9,215 nt of DNA from Desulfobacteraceae bacterium (GCA_011390985.1 JAABRJ010000207.1:1-9215); one strand, 5' to 3'; shown: positions 1 to 5,953, counted from the first letter of the stretch. Translations and numbers: made by a program. The notes: a model not told the origin generated them from the sequence alone.

Positions 1-149
1 AATATTTTCGTGAGCCCGATGTCCACCTGGGCGCCGTTTTTCTGGGATTTTCGATGGGGCAGGTGCTTTGCTTTGCGATGATGGTGACCGGGCTGGCCAT
101 TTGGGTCTTCCTGCGGCGCCGGGCTTCGGCCGAACCCCTTCGCCGCTGA
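1..149 (+). CDS. lgt: Prolipoprotein diacylglyceryl transferase, C-terminal fragment
   Basis: The window opens inside this gene; the frame starts at base 3 and ends with TGA at 147-149, giving 48 residues. They begin with YFREPDVHLG and continue to SMGQVLCFAM, which matches the conserved end of Lgt: the REPD-x-x-LG segment followed by a G-Q-x-L motif leading into the last transmembrane helix. A hydrophobic stretch (from MGQVL to WVFL) and a basic cytoplasmic tail (RRR...RR) complete the protein. Lgt is an inner-membrane enzyme that moves diacylglyceryl from phosphatidylglycerol onto the lipobox cysteine of prolipoproteins. The catalytic region lies upstream of the window. The M48 protease at 3807 has a lipobox and would be a substrate. 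The identification rests on the short C-terminal motif only but is fairly distinctive. Confidence 0.85.
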   Translation, partial: YFREPDVHLGAVFLGFSMGQVLCFAMMVTGLAIWVFLRRRASAEPLRR

Positions 150-215
150 ACGTCCCGCGCCGCGACCGCCCGAAAGGCCTTGCTGCAGCGGTGACCGGCT
201 CAGAATGGATGGATC

Positions 216-1610
216 ATGACGCTTAACCTATACAACACCCTGACGCGCCGCAAAGCGGTTTTCAGCCCGCTTTTCCCCGACTTCGTCGGCCTCTACACCT
301 GCGGGCCGACCGTTTACAACTTCGCCCATATCGGCAATCTGCGGACCTTCATCTTCGAGGACGTTCTCAAACGGGTGCTGACCTACAACGGCTTTGCGGT
401 CAAGCACGTGATGAACATCACCGACGTGGGGCACCTGACCGGCGATCGTGACATGGGCGAGGACAAGCTGGAGAAGGGCGCCCGCCGGGAAGGCAAAAGC
501 GCCTGGGAGATTGCCTCCTTCTATACCCGCGCCTTCCGGCAGGACATCGCGCATCTCAACATCATCGAGCCGAGCGTCTGGTGCCGGGCGACCGAAACGA
601 TTGCCGACCAGATCGCCCTGATCCGGATTCTGGAGGAAAAGGGCTACACTTACCGCACCCGCGACGGCCTCTATTTCGACACGGCGCGCTTCAAGGATTA
701 CACCAAGCTTTCCCACCAGAACCTGGAAGCCCTGCAGGAAGGCGCGCGGGTTGAGCGCAACCCCGAAAAACGCAACATGACCGACTTTGCGCTCTGGAAG
801 TTCTCGCCCCCGGGGGTGCAGCGCCAAATGGAATGGGATTCGCCCTGGGGGGTGGGCTTTCCCGGCTGGCACATCGAGTGTTCGGCCATGAGCATGAAGT
901 ATCTCGGGGACCACCTCGACATTCACTGCGGCGGTGCGGACCACGTCGACGTGCACCACACCAACGAGATCGCCCAATCCGAGGCGGCCACCGGCAAACC
1001 GTTTTTCAACTTCTGGATGCACGGCGCCCTTCTGAACATCGCCGGCGGCAAAAAAATGGCCAAAAGCGACGAAAACTTCCTGACCCTGGAGACCACCTTC
1101 CTCAAAAAGGGCATCAATCCCCTGGCCTATCGCTATGCCGCCTTCCAGACCCACTACCGCAAACCCATGGAGTACAGCGAAGAGAGTGTTGCCGCGGCCC
1201 AGAACGGTCTGCGCCATCTCTACAACCAGGTGCGCAGCCTGAAGACCGCCCCCACGGCTGCCGGTGGCGGGCTGCCGGCTGATTTTCAGGCCAAGTTCTG
1301 TGAGGCCATCAACGACGACCTCAATATGCCGCGGGTCATGGCCGTGGTCCAGGAGCTGCTCAAATCCAGTCTGAGCGATGCTGAAAAGCTGGCAGGGATC
1401 CTGGACTTTGACCGGGTGCTGGGGTTGGGGCTGGCAAGTCTCGACCAGGATGATGCGCTGCCCGAGGCGCTGCGCAAGCTGGTCGATCAGCGGGAGGCGG
1501 CGCGCGCCGCCAGAAACTGGGCGCTCTCGGACCAGCTGCGCGACGAGATTCAGGCCATGGGCTACGTGGTGCAGGACAGCCGCGACGGCATGCAGGTGAT
1601 CAAGCCGTGA
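216..1610 (+). CDS. cysS: Cysteinyl-tRNA synthetase (CysRS)
   Basis: Cytoplasmic class I aminoacyl-tRNA synthetase that charges tRNA-Cys using ATP. The 464-residue length is normal (E. coli 461). The Rossmann catalytic domain starts with CGPTVYNFAHIGN (29-41), containing the HIGH-type motif HIGN (38-41). The zinc ligands are present: C29, C222 (in GWHIECSAMS), H247 and E251 (HHTNEIAQ). The KMSKS loop is KMAKS (280-284). The C-terminal part (about 320-464) is the helical DALR/anticodon-binding region. Two signatures differ from the E. coli type: NITDVGHLTGD (67-77) replaces NITDVDDKI, and HHTNE replaces HHENE. I remember this subtype from several bacterial lineages, so it looks like a variant rather than a broken enzyme. 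The ATG at 216 gives the expected N-terminus, although the preceding GGATGGATC is a weak ribosome binding site. lgt lies 66 bases upstream with no visible promoter or terminator between, and the last four bases overlap the next gene. Confidence 0.97.
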   Translation: MTLNLYNTLTRRKAVFSPLFPDFVGLYTCGPTVYNFAHIGNLRTFIFEDVLKRVLTYNGFAVKHVMNITDVGHLTGDRDMGEDKLEKGARREGKSAWEIASFYTRAFRQDIAHLNIIEPSVWCRATETIADQIALIRILEEKGYTYRTRDGLYFDTARFKDYTKLSHQNLEALQEGARVERNPEKRNMTDFALWKFSPPGVQRQMEWDSPWGVGFPGWHIECSAMSMKYLGDHLDIHCGGADHVDVHHTNEIAQSEAATGKPFFNFWMHGALLNIAGGKKMAKSDENFLTLETTFLKKGINPLAYRYAAFQTHYRKPMEYSEESVAAAQNGLRHLYNQVRSLKTAPTAAGGGLPADFQAKFCEAINDDLNMPRVMAVVQELLKSSLSDAEKLAGILDFDRVLGLGLASLDQDDALPEALRKLVDQREAARAARNWALSDQLRDEIQAMGYVVQDSRDGMQVIKP

Positions 1611-2206
1611 CCGGCATCGCAGCCGCAAGCGGCTGCCCCCTCAGCCGCCGGGCGGTGCTGAAGCAGGCGGCGTTTCTGGCCGCCGGGGTTTTTTTCGGAG
1701 GGTCGGGGGGGCTCTGGGCCGGCGCGCCGGCCGGCCGCGGGCCCCAGCCTGGGGCGCTGCCCCTGGACGAAAGCCACCAGATGCGGATCAGCCCCGAAGA
1801 TCGCTGCCCGCTCTGCGCCATGAAGGTCATCAAGTATCCGCGCTTTTCCTGCGCGATTCAACTTACGGACGGGCGCACGTTTTATTTCTGCAGCGCCGGC
1901 TGCCTGATTCGCTCCTGGCTGCACCCCGATTATTTTCTGGGGGTGCCGGCCGACACGCTTCGGCGGGCCGTGGTACGGGAGTATTTTTCGGGTGAGCAGT
2001 TGGATGCCGCCGCGCTGCGCTGGGTGGCGGGCTCGGACGTGGTGGGGCCGATGGGGCCGGCAGTGGTGGCGCTGCGGGATGACCCGCGTTTCCTGGAGGC
2101 TTTTCAGCGGCGCCACGGCGGCACGGCCAGCTTTCGGCTCTCCGAGTTGACCGACGCCCAGTGGCAGACGCTCACCGGGCGGAGCGCGCTGCCCGCCGAG
2201 CCTTGA
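1607..2206 (+). CDS. Tat-exported NosL-like metal-binding protein
   Basis: 199 residues, starting with GTG at 1607 that overlaps the cysS stop (GTGA). AGGTGA at 1594-1599 lies 7 bases upstream, so translational coupling to cysS is likely. The N-terminus is a Tat signal: SRRAVLK (13-19), a hydrophobic stretch (20-37) and a possible cleavage site after AGA (38-40). There is no lipobox. The mature part matches the NosL family: CPLCAM (67-72, Cys-x2-Cys-x-Met), a YPRF-to-LTDGR segment (77-90) and GSDVVGPMG (142-150). NosL proteins bind Cu(I) and help metallate periplasmic enzymes such as nitrous oxide reductase. An extra FCSAGC (94-99) adds C95 and C99, a pattern also seen in YHS/TRASH-type metal sites. 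No nos genes are nearby, so the client is unknown. The family call is strong; metal and partner are inference. Confidence 0.82.
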   Translation: MTGIAAASGCPLSRRAVLKQAAFLAAGVFFGGSGGLWAGAPAGRGPQPGALPLDESHQMRISPEDRCPLCAMKVIKYPRFSCAIQLTDGRTFYFCSAGCLIRSWLHPDYFLGVPADTLRRAVVREYFSGEQLDAAALRWVAGSDVVGPMGPAVVALRDDPRFLEAFQRRHGGTASFRLSELTDAQWQTLTGRSALPAEP

Positions 2207-2230
2207 GCCAGCTGCAACCCCCGGACGGCC

Positions 2231-3403
2231 TCAGATGGTCTCGATGTTCAACAGGTGGCCCATCTTGGGTGCAATCTCGATCGGCACCTGTTCCACAACG
2301 CTCAGGCCGTAGCCGTCCAGGCCGACGATCTTTTTGGGATTGTTGGTGATCAGCCGCATTTTGCGCACCCCCAAATCCACCAGGACCTGCGCGCCGATCC
2401 CGTAGTTGCGCAGATCGGCCTTGAAACCCAGCTCCTGGTTGGCCTCGACCGTGTCGAAGCCCTCGTTCTGGAGAACATACGCCTTGAGTTTGTTCACCAG
2501 CCCGATGCCGCGCCCCTCCTGACGAACATAGAGCAGCACGCCGGTGCCGGCCTTTTCCATCATGGCCATTGACTTGTGCAGCTGGTCGCCGCAGTCGCAG
2601 CGCAGGGAGCTGAAGATGTCGCCGGTGAAACACTCCGAGTGCACCCGCACCAGCACCGGGCTGTGCGGGTCGATGGTGCCCTTGACCAGGGCGATGTGCT
2701 GAAAATTATCCACGATGTTTTCGTAGACGATGATCTTGAATTCCCCGCCGTAAATCGTGGGGATGACCGACTCCGCCGTGCGGCGCACGAAAGATTCGGT
2801 CCCCATGCGGTATTCGATCAGGTCGGCGATGGTGCAGATCCCGATGCCGTGCTCCGCGCTGAATTTCTCCAGGGCCGGCATGCGCGCCATGCTGCCGTCC
2901 TCATCCATGATCTCGCAGATCACCCCGGCCGGCTTCAGACCCGCCAGACGCGCCAGATCCACCGCGCCCTCGGTTTGCCCGGCGCGCACCATGACCCCCC
3001 CGTTGCGGGCGCGCAGCGGGAAAACGTGGCCCGGCCGCACCAGGTCTTCCGGGCGCGCGTTGTCTGCCACGGCCGTCAGGATCGTGTGCGCGCGGTCGGC
3101 CGCCGAAATGCCGGTGGTCACCCCCCGGCGGGCCTCGATGGAAACGGTGAATCCGGTTTTGAACTGGGAGGTGTTGTGGCCGACCATCAGGGGCAGGTCG
3201 AGGGCGTCGAGCTTCTCGCCGGTCATGGGCAGACAGATCAGGCCGCGGCCATAGCGGGCCATGAAATTGATCGCCTGCGGGCTCACCTTTTCGGCGGCCA
3301 TCATCAAATCGCCCTCGTTCTCCCGGTCTTCGTCATCCACCAGGATGACCATTTCGCCCGCTTTAACGGCTTCAATCGTTGCTTCGATGGTTAAATGCGC
3401 CAT
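2231..3403 (-). CDS. ribBA: RibBA: 3,4-dihydroxy-2-butanone 4-phosphate synthase / GTP cyclohydrolase II
   Basis: Bifunctional cytoplasmic enzyme supplying both entry branches of riboflavin synthesis: DHBP from ribulose 5-phosphate, and diaminohydroxy-pyrimidine phosphate from GTP. 390 residues, a normal length for the fusion. The N-terminal RibB domain (about 1-200) has the acidic metal/substrate loop DDEDRENEGD (23-32), C57, TTGISAADRA (96-105), RPGHVFPL (123-130) and TEGAVDLARLAG (144-155). The C-terminal RibA domain (about 205-390) has the zinc cysteines C258, C269 and C271 (HSECFTGD...LRCDCG), RQEGRGIG (294-301) and TNNPKK (353-358), and ends with MGHLL as usual. Both active sites look intact, unlike some proteobacterial RibBAs with a decayed RibA half. 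The ATG at 3401-3403 is supported by GGAGAGG (minus strand, 3411-3417) 7 bases upstream. It converges on the NosL-like gene with a 24-base gap. I see no FMN riboswitch in the leader and no other rib gene in the window. Confidence 0.97.
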   Translation of the reverse strand: MAHLTIEATIEAVKAGEMVILVDDEDRENEGDLMMAAEKVSPQAINFMARYGRGLICLPMTGEKLDALDLPLMVGHNTSQFKTGFTVSIEARRGVTTGISAADRAHTILTAVADNARPEDLVRPGHVFPLRARNGGVMVRAGQTEGAVDLARLAGLKPAGVICEIMDEDGSMARMPALEKFSAEHGIGICTIADLIEYRMGTESFVRRTAESVIPTIYGGEFKIIVYENIVDNFQHIALVKGTIDPHSPVLVRVHSECFTGDIFSSLRCDCGDQLHKSMAMMEKAGTGVLLYVRQEGRGIGLVNKLKAYVLQNEGFDTVEANQELGFKADLRNYGIGAQVLVDLGVRKMRLITNNPKKIVGLDGYGLSVVEQVPIEIAPKMGHLLNIETI

Positions 3404-3473
3404 GCTTTCGCCTCTCCGTCGCTGATGATTTCAGCAGCTTCCAGTGGTGCCGTGGGGCGTCGCTGGATGGGTA

Positions 3474-3492
3474 ATTTCAAGAACAGTGAAAT
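3474..3492. repeat. Small perfect inverted repeat upstream of ribBA
   Basis: ATTTCA (3474-3479) and TGAAAT (3487-3492) are perfect 6-bp arms separated by 7 bases. It lies about 70 bases upstream of the ribBA start and could be an operator half-site pair or a weak leader hairpin for ribBA. A second small one, GCTGA/TCAGC (3421-3435), sits directly before the ribBA ribosome binding site. Both are short enough to be chance, and no function can be assigned. Confidence 0.3.
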
Positions 3493-3502
3493 CCACACCG
3501 CT

Positions 3503-3546
3503 GTTTTCTCCGCGCGCTCAGCGTCTCGAGCGCAGCGGGCGGTGAA
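3503..3546 (-). repeat. Possible fragment of a dispersed ACCGC...GAGACGC...GAG intergenic repeat
   Basis: Read on the minus strand the segment runs ATTCACCGCCCGCTGCGCTC, then GAGACGCTGAGCGCGCGGAG, then AAAAC. The order ACCGC / GAGACGC / GAG-GCGC-GAG resembles a family of intergenic repeats (core like ACCGCAGAGACGCAGAG) that I remember as dispersed through Desulfobacterales and other environmental genomes. Inside it GCGCTC (3514-3519) pairs perfectly with GAGCGC (3528-3533) around an 8-base loop. It lies within the otherwise uncoded 3404-3653 stretch. Recognition is from memory of the pattern; only one copy is in the window, so its repetitive nature cannot be shown here. Confidence 0.4.
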
Positions 3547-3624
3547 TAGACACGACCAAAACTAGTACCAATTTAAGGGCAGCGCAATCCCGTTAAGAGC
3601 GAAATCTCAAAATCCCCCCGCCGG

Positions 3625-3649
3625 CCGACCGCCGATGTCATCGGGTCGG
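3625..3649. promoter_or_regulatory. Imperfect palindrome just upstream of the M48 gene promoter
   Basis: CCGACC (3625-3630), a 2-base bulge, CGATG (3633-3637), one base, CATCG (3639-3643) and GGTCGG (3644-3649) form a nearly symmetrical 25-base inverted repeat. A further CCGCC (3618-3622) can pair with GGCGG (3649-3653). It ends a few bases before the -35 box at 3654, a usual place for an activator or repressor site. It could also be a hairpin at the edge of the ribBA leader on the other strand. There is no T-tract on either side, so it is not an obvious terminator. Confidence 0.4.
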
Positions 3650-3653
3650 GCGG

Positions 3654-3682
3654 TTGACACCCGCGGGAGGCTTTTTTATGAT
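3654..3682 (+). promoter_or_regulatory. Near-consensus sigma70 promoter for the M48 protease gene
   Basis: TTGACA at 3654-3659 is a perfect -35 box. TATGAT at 3677-3682 matches the consensus -10 at five of six positions, and the spacer is exactly 17 bases. Transcription would start at about 3689, giving a leader of roughly 118 bases before the ATG at 3807. This is the best promoter match I found in the window. It also shows that the in-frame TTG codon at 3654, which would extend the M48 frame by 51 residues, is the -35 box and not a start codon. Confidence 0.75.
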
Positions 3683-3710
3683 ATGGTATCAAAGTGCGCA
3701 TCGATACCAT
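3683..3710. promoter_or_regulatory. Operator-like perfect inverted repeat at the transcription start
   Basis: ATGGTATC (3683-3690) and GATACCAT (3703-3710) are perfect 8-bp arms with a 12-base spacer. The arm centres are 20 bp apart, about two helical turns, so a dimeric regulator could bind both on one face of the DNA. The left arm begins directly after the -10 box (3677-3682) and covers the predicted start site near 3689. Because most of the left arm would not be transcribed, a DNA operator is more likely than an RNA hairpin. Binding here would be expected to repress. The regulator is unknown and not encoded next to it. Confidence 0.55.
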
Positions 3711-3711
3711 G

Positions 3712-3777
3712 GGAATCGGTTCCGCGGCGGGTTGACTTTTCGAAGGGGTCCCGTCCGGCCTGCAAGGACCCGATTCC
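3712..3777 (+). promoter_or_regulatory. Structured 5' leader of the M48 protease mRNA
   Basis: GGAATCGGTTCC (3712-3723) pairs with GGACCCGATTCC (3766-3777) in 11 of 12 positions, closing a 42-base loop. Inside the loop CGGG (3728-3731) can pair with CCCG (3750-3753), so the leader may fold as a stem with a nested hairpin. The structure ends 15 bases before the ribosome binding site at 3793, leaving that site single-stranded in this fold. It does not match any riboswitch family I recognise. It could be a cis-regulatory element, an mRNA-stabilising stem or chance pairing in GC-rich DNA. Confidence 0.45.
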
Positions 3778-3792
3778 AACCACGCCAACTTC

Positions 3793-3798
3793 AGGAGG
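3793..3798 (+). promoter_or_regulatory. Strong ribosome binding site deciding the M48 gene start
   Basis: AGGAGG at 3793-3798 is a full Shine-Dalgarno match 8 bases before the ATG at 3807. It fixes the start of the M48 gene and places the SRRQFIR Tat motif at residues 15-21, where it should be. Confidence 0.85.
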
Positions 3799-3806
3799 CT
3801 TTCGTT

Positions 3807-5147
3807 ATGGTGACCAGAAGGGACGGTTTTCCGCCGCCGGGGGGGGTGAGCCGACGGCAATTCATCAGGTGGTCTGCGCTGGCGGCCGGCGGCTTGCTGA
3901 CCGGGTGCGCGGTCAATCCCGTGACGGGCCGCTCCCAGCTGATGCTGGTCTCGGAGGACCAGGAAATCCAGCTCGACCGCCAGAATTCACCCTACCAGTT
4001 CTCGTCGGACTACGGCGCCCTCCAGGACGCGGCGCTCAACCGCTACATCCAGCAGACCGGCATGCAGCTGGCGGCCCACACCCATCGCCCGCAGATGCCC
4101 TACTCGTTCCGCGGCGTCAACGCTACTTACGTCAATGCCTATGCCTTTCCCGGCGGCAGCATCGCCGCAACCCGCGGCATTCTCCTCAAACTGCAGAACG
4201 AGGCCGAGCTGGCCGCCCTGCTGGGCCATGAGCTGGGGCATGTCAACGCCCGCCATACCGCCGAGCAGATGTCCAAGGGGGTGCTGACCCAGACCCTGGT
4301 GGGGGGGCTGGCGATTGCCGCCGGCACCCAGAGTTCAGCCCTGGCTGAACTGACCTCGCAACTGGGGATGCTCGGGGCCGGCGCGCTGCTGGCCTCTTAC
4401 AGCCGCGACAACGAACGTCAGGCCGACGCCCTCGGGATGGAATACCTGGTCCGGGCCGGATACGGCAGCGAGGGCTTTGTCGGCCTGATGAACATGCTCA
4501 ACACCCTCTCCCACCAACAGGCAAGCGCCACCGCGCTGCTGTTTTCAACCCATCCCATGAGCACCGAACGCTACCAGACCGCTCTGGCGATGGCCGGGGG
4601 TCAGTACCGCCATGCCAGCGGGCAGCCCCTCTACCGTGAGCGCTACATGGACCACACCGCCGGCCTGCGGACGATCCGCCCCGCCATCGAGGCCATGCAG
4701 AACGGTGAAAAGGAGATGGGCGCTCAGAACTACAGTGCCGCCGAAACCCAGTTCCGCTCAGCCCTGCGGGCGGCCCCCGGGGACTACACCGGTCTCGTGC
4801 TGATGGCCAAATGCCAGCTGGTCCAGAAGAAGTTCGCCGAGGGCGCCCGCTACGCGCAATCGGCTCAGCAGGCCTATCCCGAGGAGGCCCAGGCTCATTA
4901 CTTAAGCGGTTTTGCGCGGCTTTCGACCAAGGACTACGAGGGGGCTTACCGGGCCTTCACCCGCTACGACGGGCTGCTGAGCGGGAATCCCAATATCCCC
5001 TTTTTCAAGGGATACGCCCAGGAAGGCATGCAGCACAAAAAAGAGGCCGCCGAGAACTATTACCGCTACCTGCAGGTGGTTCGGGAGGGTGACAAGGCCC
5101 AGCACGCATATCGGCGGCTGGTGGAATGGGGCTACCTCCAAAAATAA
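3807..5147 (+). CDS. Tat-exported M48 metalloprotease lipoprotein with TPR-like C-terminus
   Basis: 446 residues from the ATG at 3807. The N-terminus combines a twin-arginine motif SRRQFIR (15-21), a hydrophobic stretch and a lipobox LLTGC with C34 as lipidation site, so it should be a folded, Tat-exported lipoprotein processed by Lgt. NPVTGRSQLMLVS (37-49) is typical of the start of M48 (BepA/LoiP-like) mature chains. The zinc protease motif is HELGH (141-145), with the third ligand E203 in NERQAD (202-207), followed by STHPMSTER (247-255). Residues about 295-430 look like TPR helices (ALRAAPGDY, QQAYPEEAQAHYLSGFARL), as in BepA, which handles misfolded outer-membrane proteins. That role is inference. 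It has its own strong promoter and leader upstream and converges on the next gene. A run of eight G (3839-3846) lies in codons 11-14. The family call is secure; the exact orthologue is not. Confidence 0.92.
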   Translation: MVTRRDGFPPPGGVSRRQFIRWSALAAGGLLTGCAVNPVTGRSQLMLVSEDQEIQLDRQNSPYQFSSDYGALQDAALNRYIQQTGMQLAAHTHRPQMPYSFRGVNATYVNAYAFPGGSIAATRGILLKLQNEAELAALLGHELGHVNARHTAEQMSKGVLTQTLVGGLAIAAGTQSSALAELTSQLGMLGAGALLASYSRDNERQADALGMEYLVRAGYGSEGFVGLMNMLNTLSHQQASATALLFSTHPMSTERYQTALAMAGGQYRHASGQPLYRERYMDHTAGLRTIRPAIEAMQNGEKEMGAQNYSAAETQFRSALRAAPGDYTGLVLMAKCQLVQKKFAEGARYAQSAQQAYPEEAQAHYLSGFARLSTKDYEGAYRAFTRYDGLLSGNPNIPFFKGYAQEGMQHKKEAAENYYRYLQVVREGDKAQHAYRRLVEWGYLQK

Positions 5148-5161
5148 GCCCGGTGCCCGGG
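5140..5161 (-). terminator. Candidate intrinsic terminator of the 259-residue protein gene
   Basis: On the minus strand CCCGG-GCA-CCGGG (5161 down to 5149) forms a 5-bp all-G/C hairpin with a 3-base loop. C and then TTATTTTT (5147-5140) follow directly. It lies past the stop of the minus-strand gene and over the last codons of the M48 gene. The stem is short, so efficiency is uncertain. On the plus strand no T-tract follows, so it would act in one direction only. Confidence 0.4.
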
Positions 5162-5173
5162 GCGCTCTTCAGA

Positions 5174-5953
5174 CTATCCGTCGCCCTTCAACGTGCTCAT
5201 CGCCCGCAAAATTTCCGCCGGGCGCCGCCGGTACAAGCCCCGGCAGAATTTTTTAATGGGGTCGCGGGCCTTTTCGACGGTCGCAAGCGCGGGAAAAACG
5301 GGCAACCCCAGGGCATCGAAATCGATCTTTTGAAACGCCATGCGCTGATCGATCTGGGCGGTCTTGCCGTCGAAACCGGAGCCCAGGATGTTGGCCCGCT
5401 CCTCATGGATCACATCGAAGCGCTTGATGTACTGCAACAGCTGCGAGGGCGACGACTGGCGGTTGACGCGGTCGATTTCCACGTTCAAGCGGTCGCAGAA
5501 TTGGTGTACACTGGTGTAGTTTACGGTCACCCGCATCCGGCCCTTGACGTCGGGGTCCGGGACATAGCGGCCGAGCATGTATTCGTCCCGGACGGCATGC
5601 AAATCGGCGTAGGCGTCTATGACCAGTTGGGTGAACACCCCGCGGCGGGTCAGCGCGAAGGGCCAGCGGAGCGGGGGTGTCGGCGGCGCTGCGGCCGGAT
5701 CCGCTGGAAACCCGTCGAAGGCCACGCCCAGCGCATCGCCTATTCCGCGTGTTTCCGCGTCGTCGAGCAGCAGGCAGCGCAGCAGGGCGGCGGCGCTGGT
5801 CACCCGGTGGGCTTTTTGATGCAGGCGCCGGGAGTGGGCGTACAGCCGGTCGATCCGGCGCTCCAGTTGCGTGCGGGTTCCGAAGAAGTTTTCCGCCATG
5901 TCGCTGAGCACTTCTTCGGCCAGGGATTCGGATAGAAGCTCGCGCTGGTCCAT
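5174..5953 (-). CDS. Hypothetical protein, 259 residues, unrecognised
   Basis: I do not recognise this family. The frame is judged real because ATG at 5951-5953 has GGAG (minus strand, 5960-5963) 6 bases upstream, the composition is that of a normal soluble protein, and it fills the gap between two good genes. There is no signal peptide or membrane segment, so it is probably cytoplasmic. The N-terminal 60 residues are rich in charged and aliphatic residues and probably helical (EEVLSDMAENFFGTRTQLER). A Pro/Ala-rich linker (82-97, PADPAAAPPTPPLRW) separates it from a second region with VTVNYTSVHQFCDRLNVEIDR (142-162) and SGFDGKTAQIDQRM (192-205), and a basic tail (KKFCRGLYRRRP, 234-245). No catalytic motif or Cys/His metal cluster is evident. 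It converges on the M48 gene (26-base gap) and diverges from nudC. The opposite-strand open frame over the same region looks like a shadow. Confidence 0.75.
   Translation of the reverse strand: MDQRELLSESLAEEVLSDMAENFFGTRTQLERRIDRLYAHSRRLHQKAHRVTSAAALLRCLLLDDAETRGIGDALGVAFDGFPADPAAAPPTPPLRWPFALTRRGVFTQLVIDAYADLHAVRDEYMLGRYVPDPDVKGRMRVTVNYTSVHQFCDRLNVEIDRVNRQSSPSQLLQYIKRFDVIHEERANILGSGFDGKTAQIDQRMAFQKIDFDALGLPVFPALATVEKARDPIKKFCRGLYRRRPAEILRAMSTLKGDG

Noticed and set aside
228..1628. 466-residue open frame on the minus strand over cysS
   Set aside because: It is antisense to a certain gene, its translation is rich in low-information Gly/Val/Ala/His stretches, and it shows no recognisable domain. 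Long antisense frames are common in GC-rich DNA.
1717..1732. Perfect 16-bp palindrome GGCCGGCGCGCCGGCC in the NosL-like gene
   Set aside because: It lies in codons for Ala, Gly, Pro and Arg at the end of the signal peptide, where GC-only codons readily give palindromes; no regulatory context.
2576..3394. 272-residue plus-strand open frame over ribBA
   Set aside because: Antisense shadow of an intact, motif-rich ribBA.
3421..3530. FMN riboswitch near ribBA (a GTGAAATCC-ACACCG stretch at 3487-3501 resembles part of the RFN element)
   Set aside because: The resemblance is on the plus strand, pointing away from ribBA, and the other conserved RFN blocks are missing. The minus-strand leader has no match.
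3425..3565. Small plus-strand frame of about 46 codons in the ribBA-M48 intergenic region
   Set aside because: No ribosome binding site or promoter, runs through the repeat-like segment, and its translation (SARSASRAQRAV) looks like that of the repeat and not of a gene.
3654..3806. N-terminal extension of the M48 protein from TTG at 3654
   Set aside because: That TTG is the -35 box of a near-consensus promoter. The extension would push the Tat signal to residue 66 and beyond, and the ATG at 3807 has AGGAGG 8 bases upstream.
5126..5935. 269-residue plus-strand open frame opposite the unknown protein
   Set aside because: It overlaps the end of the M48 gene, has no good ribosome binding site and looks compositionally like a shadow. 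The minus-strand frame has GGAG at proper spacing and a more natural protein composition.
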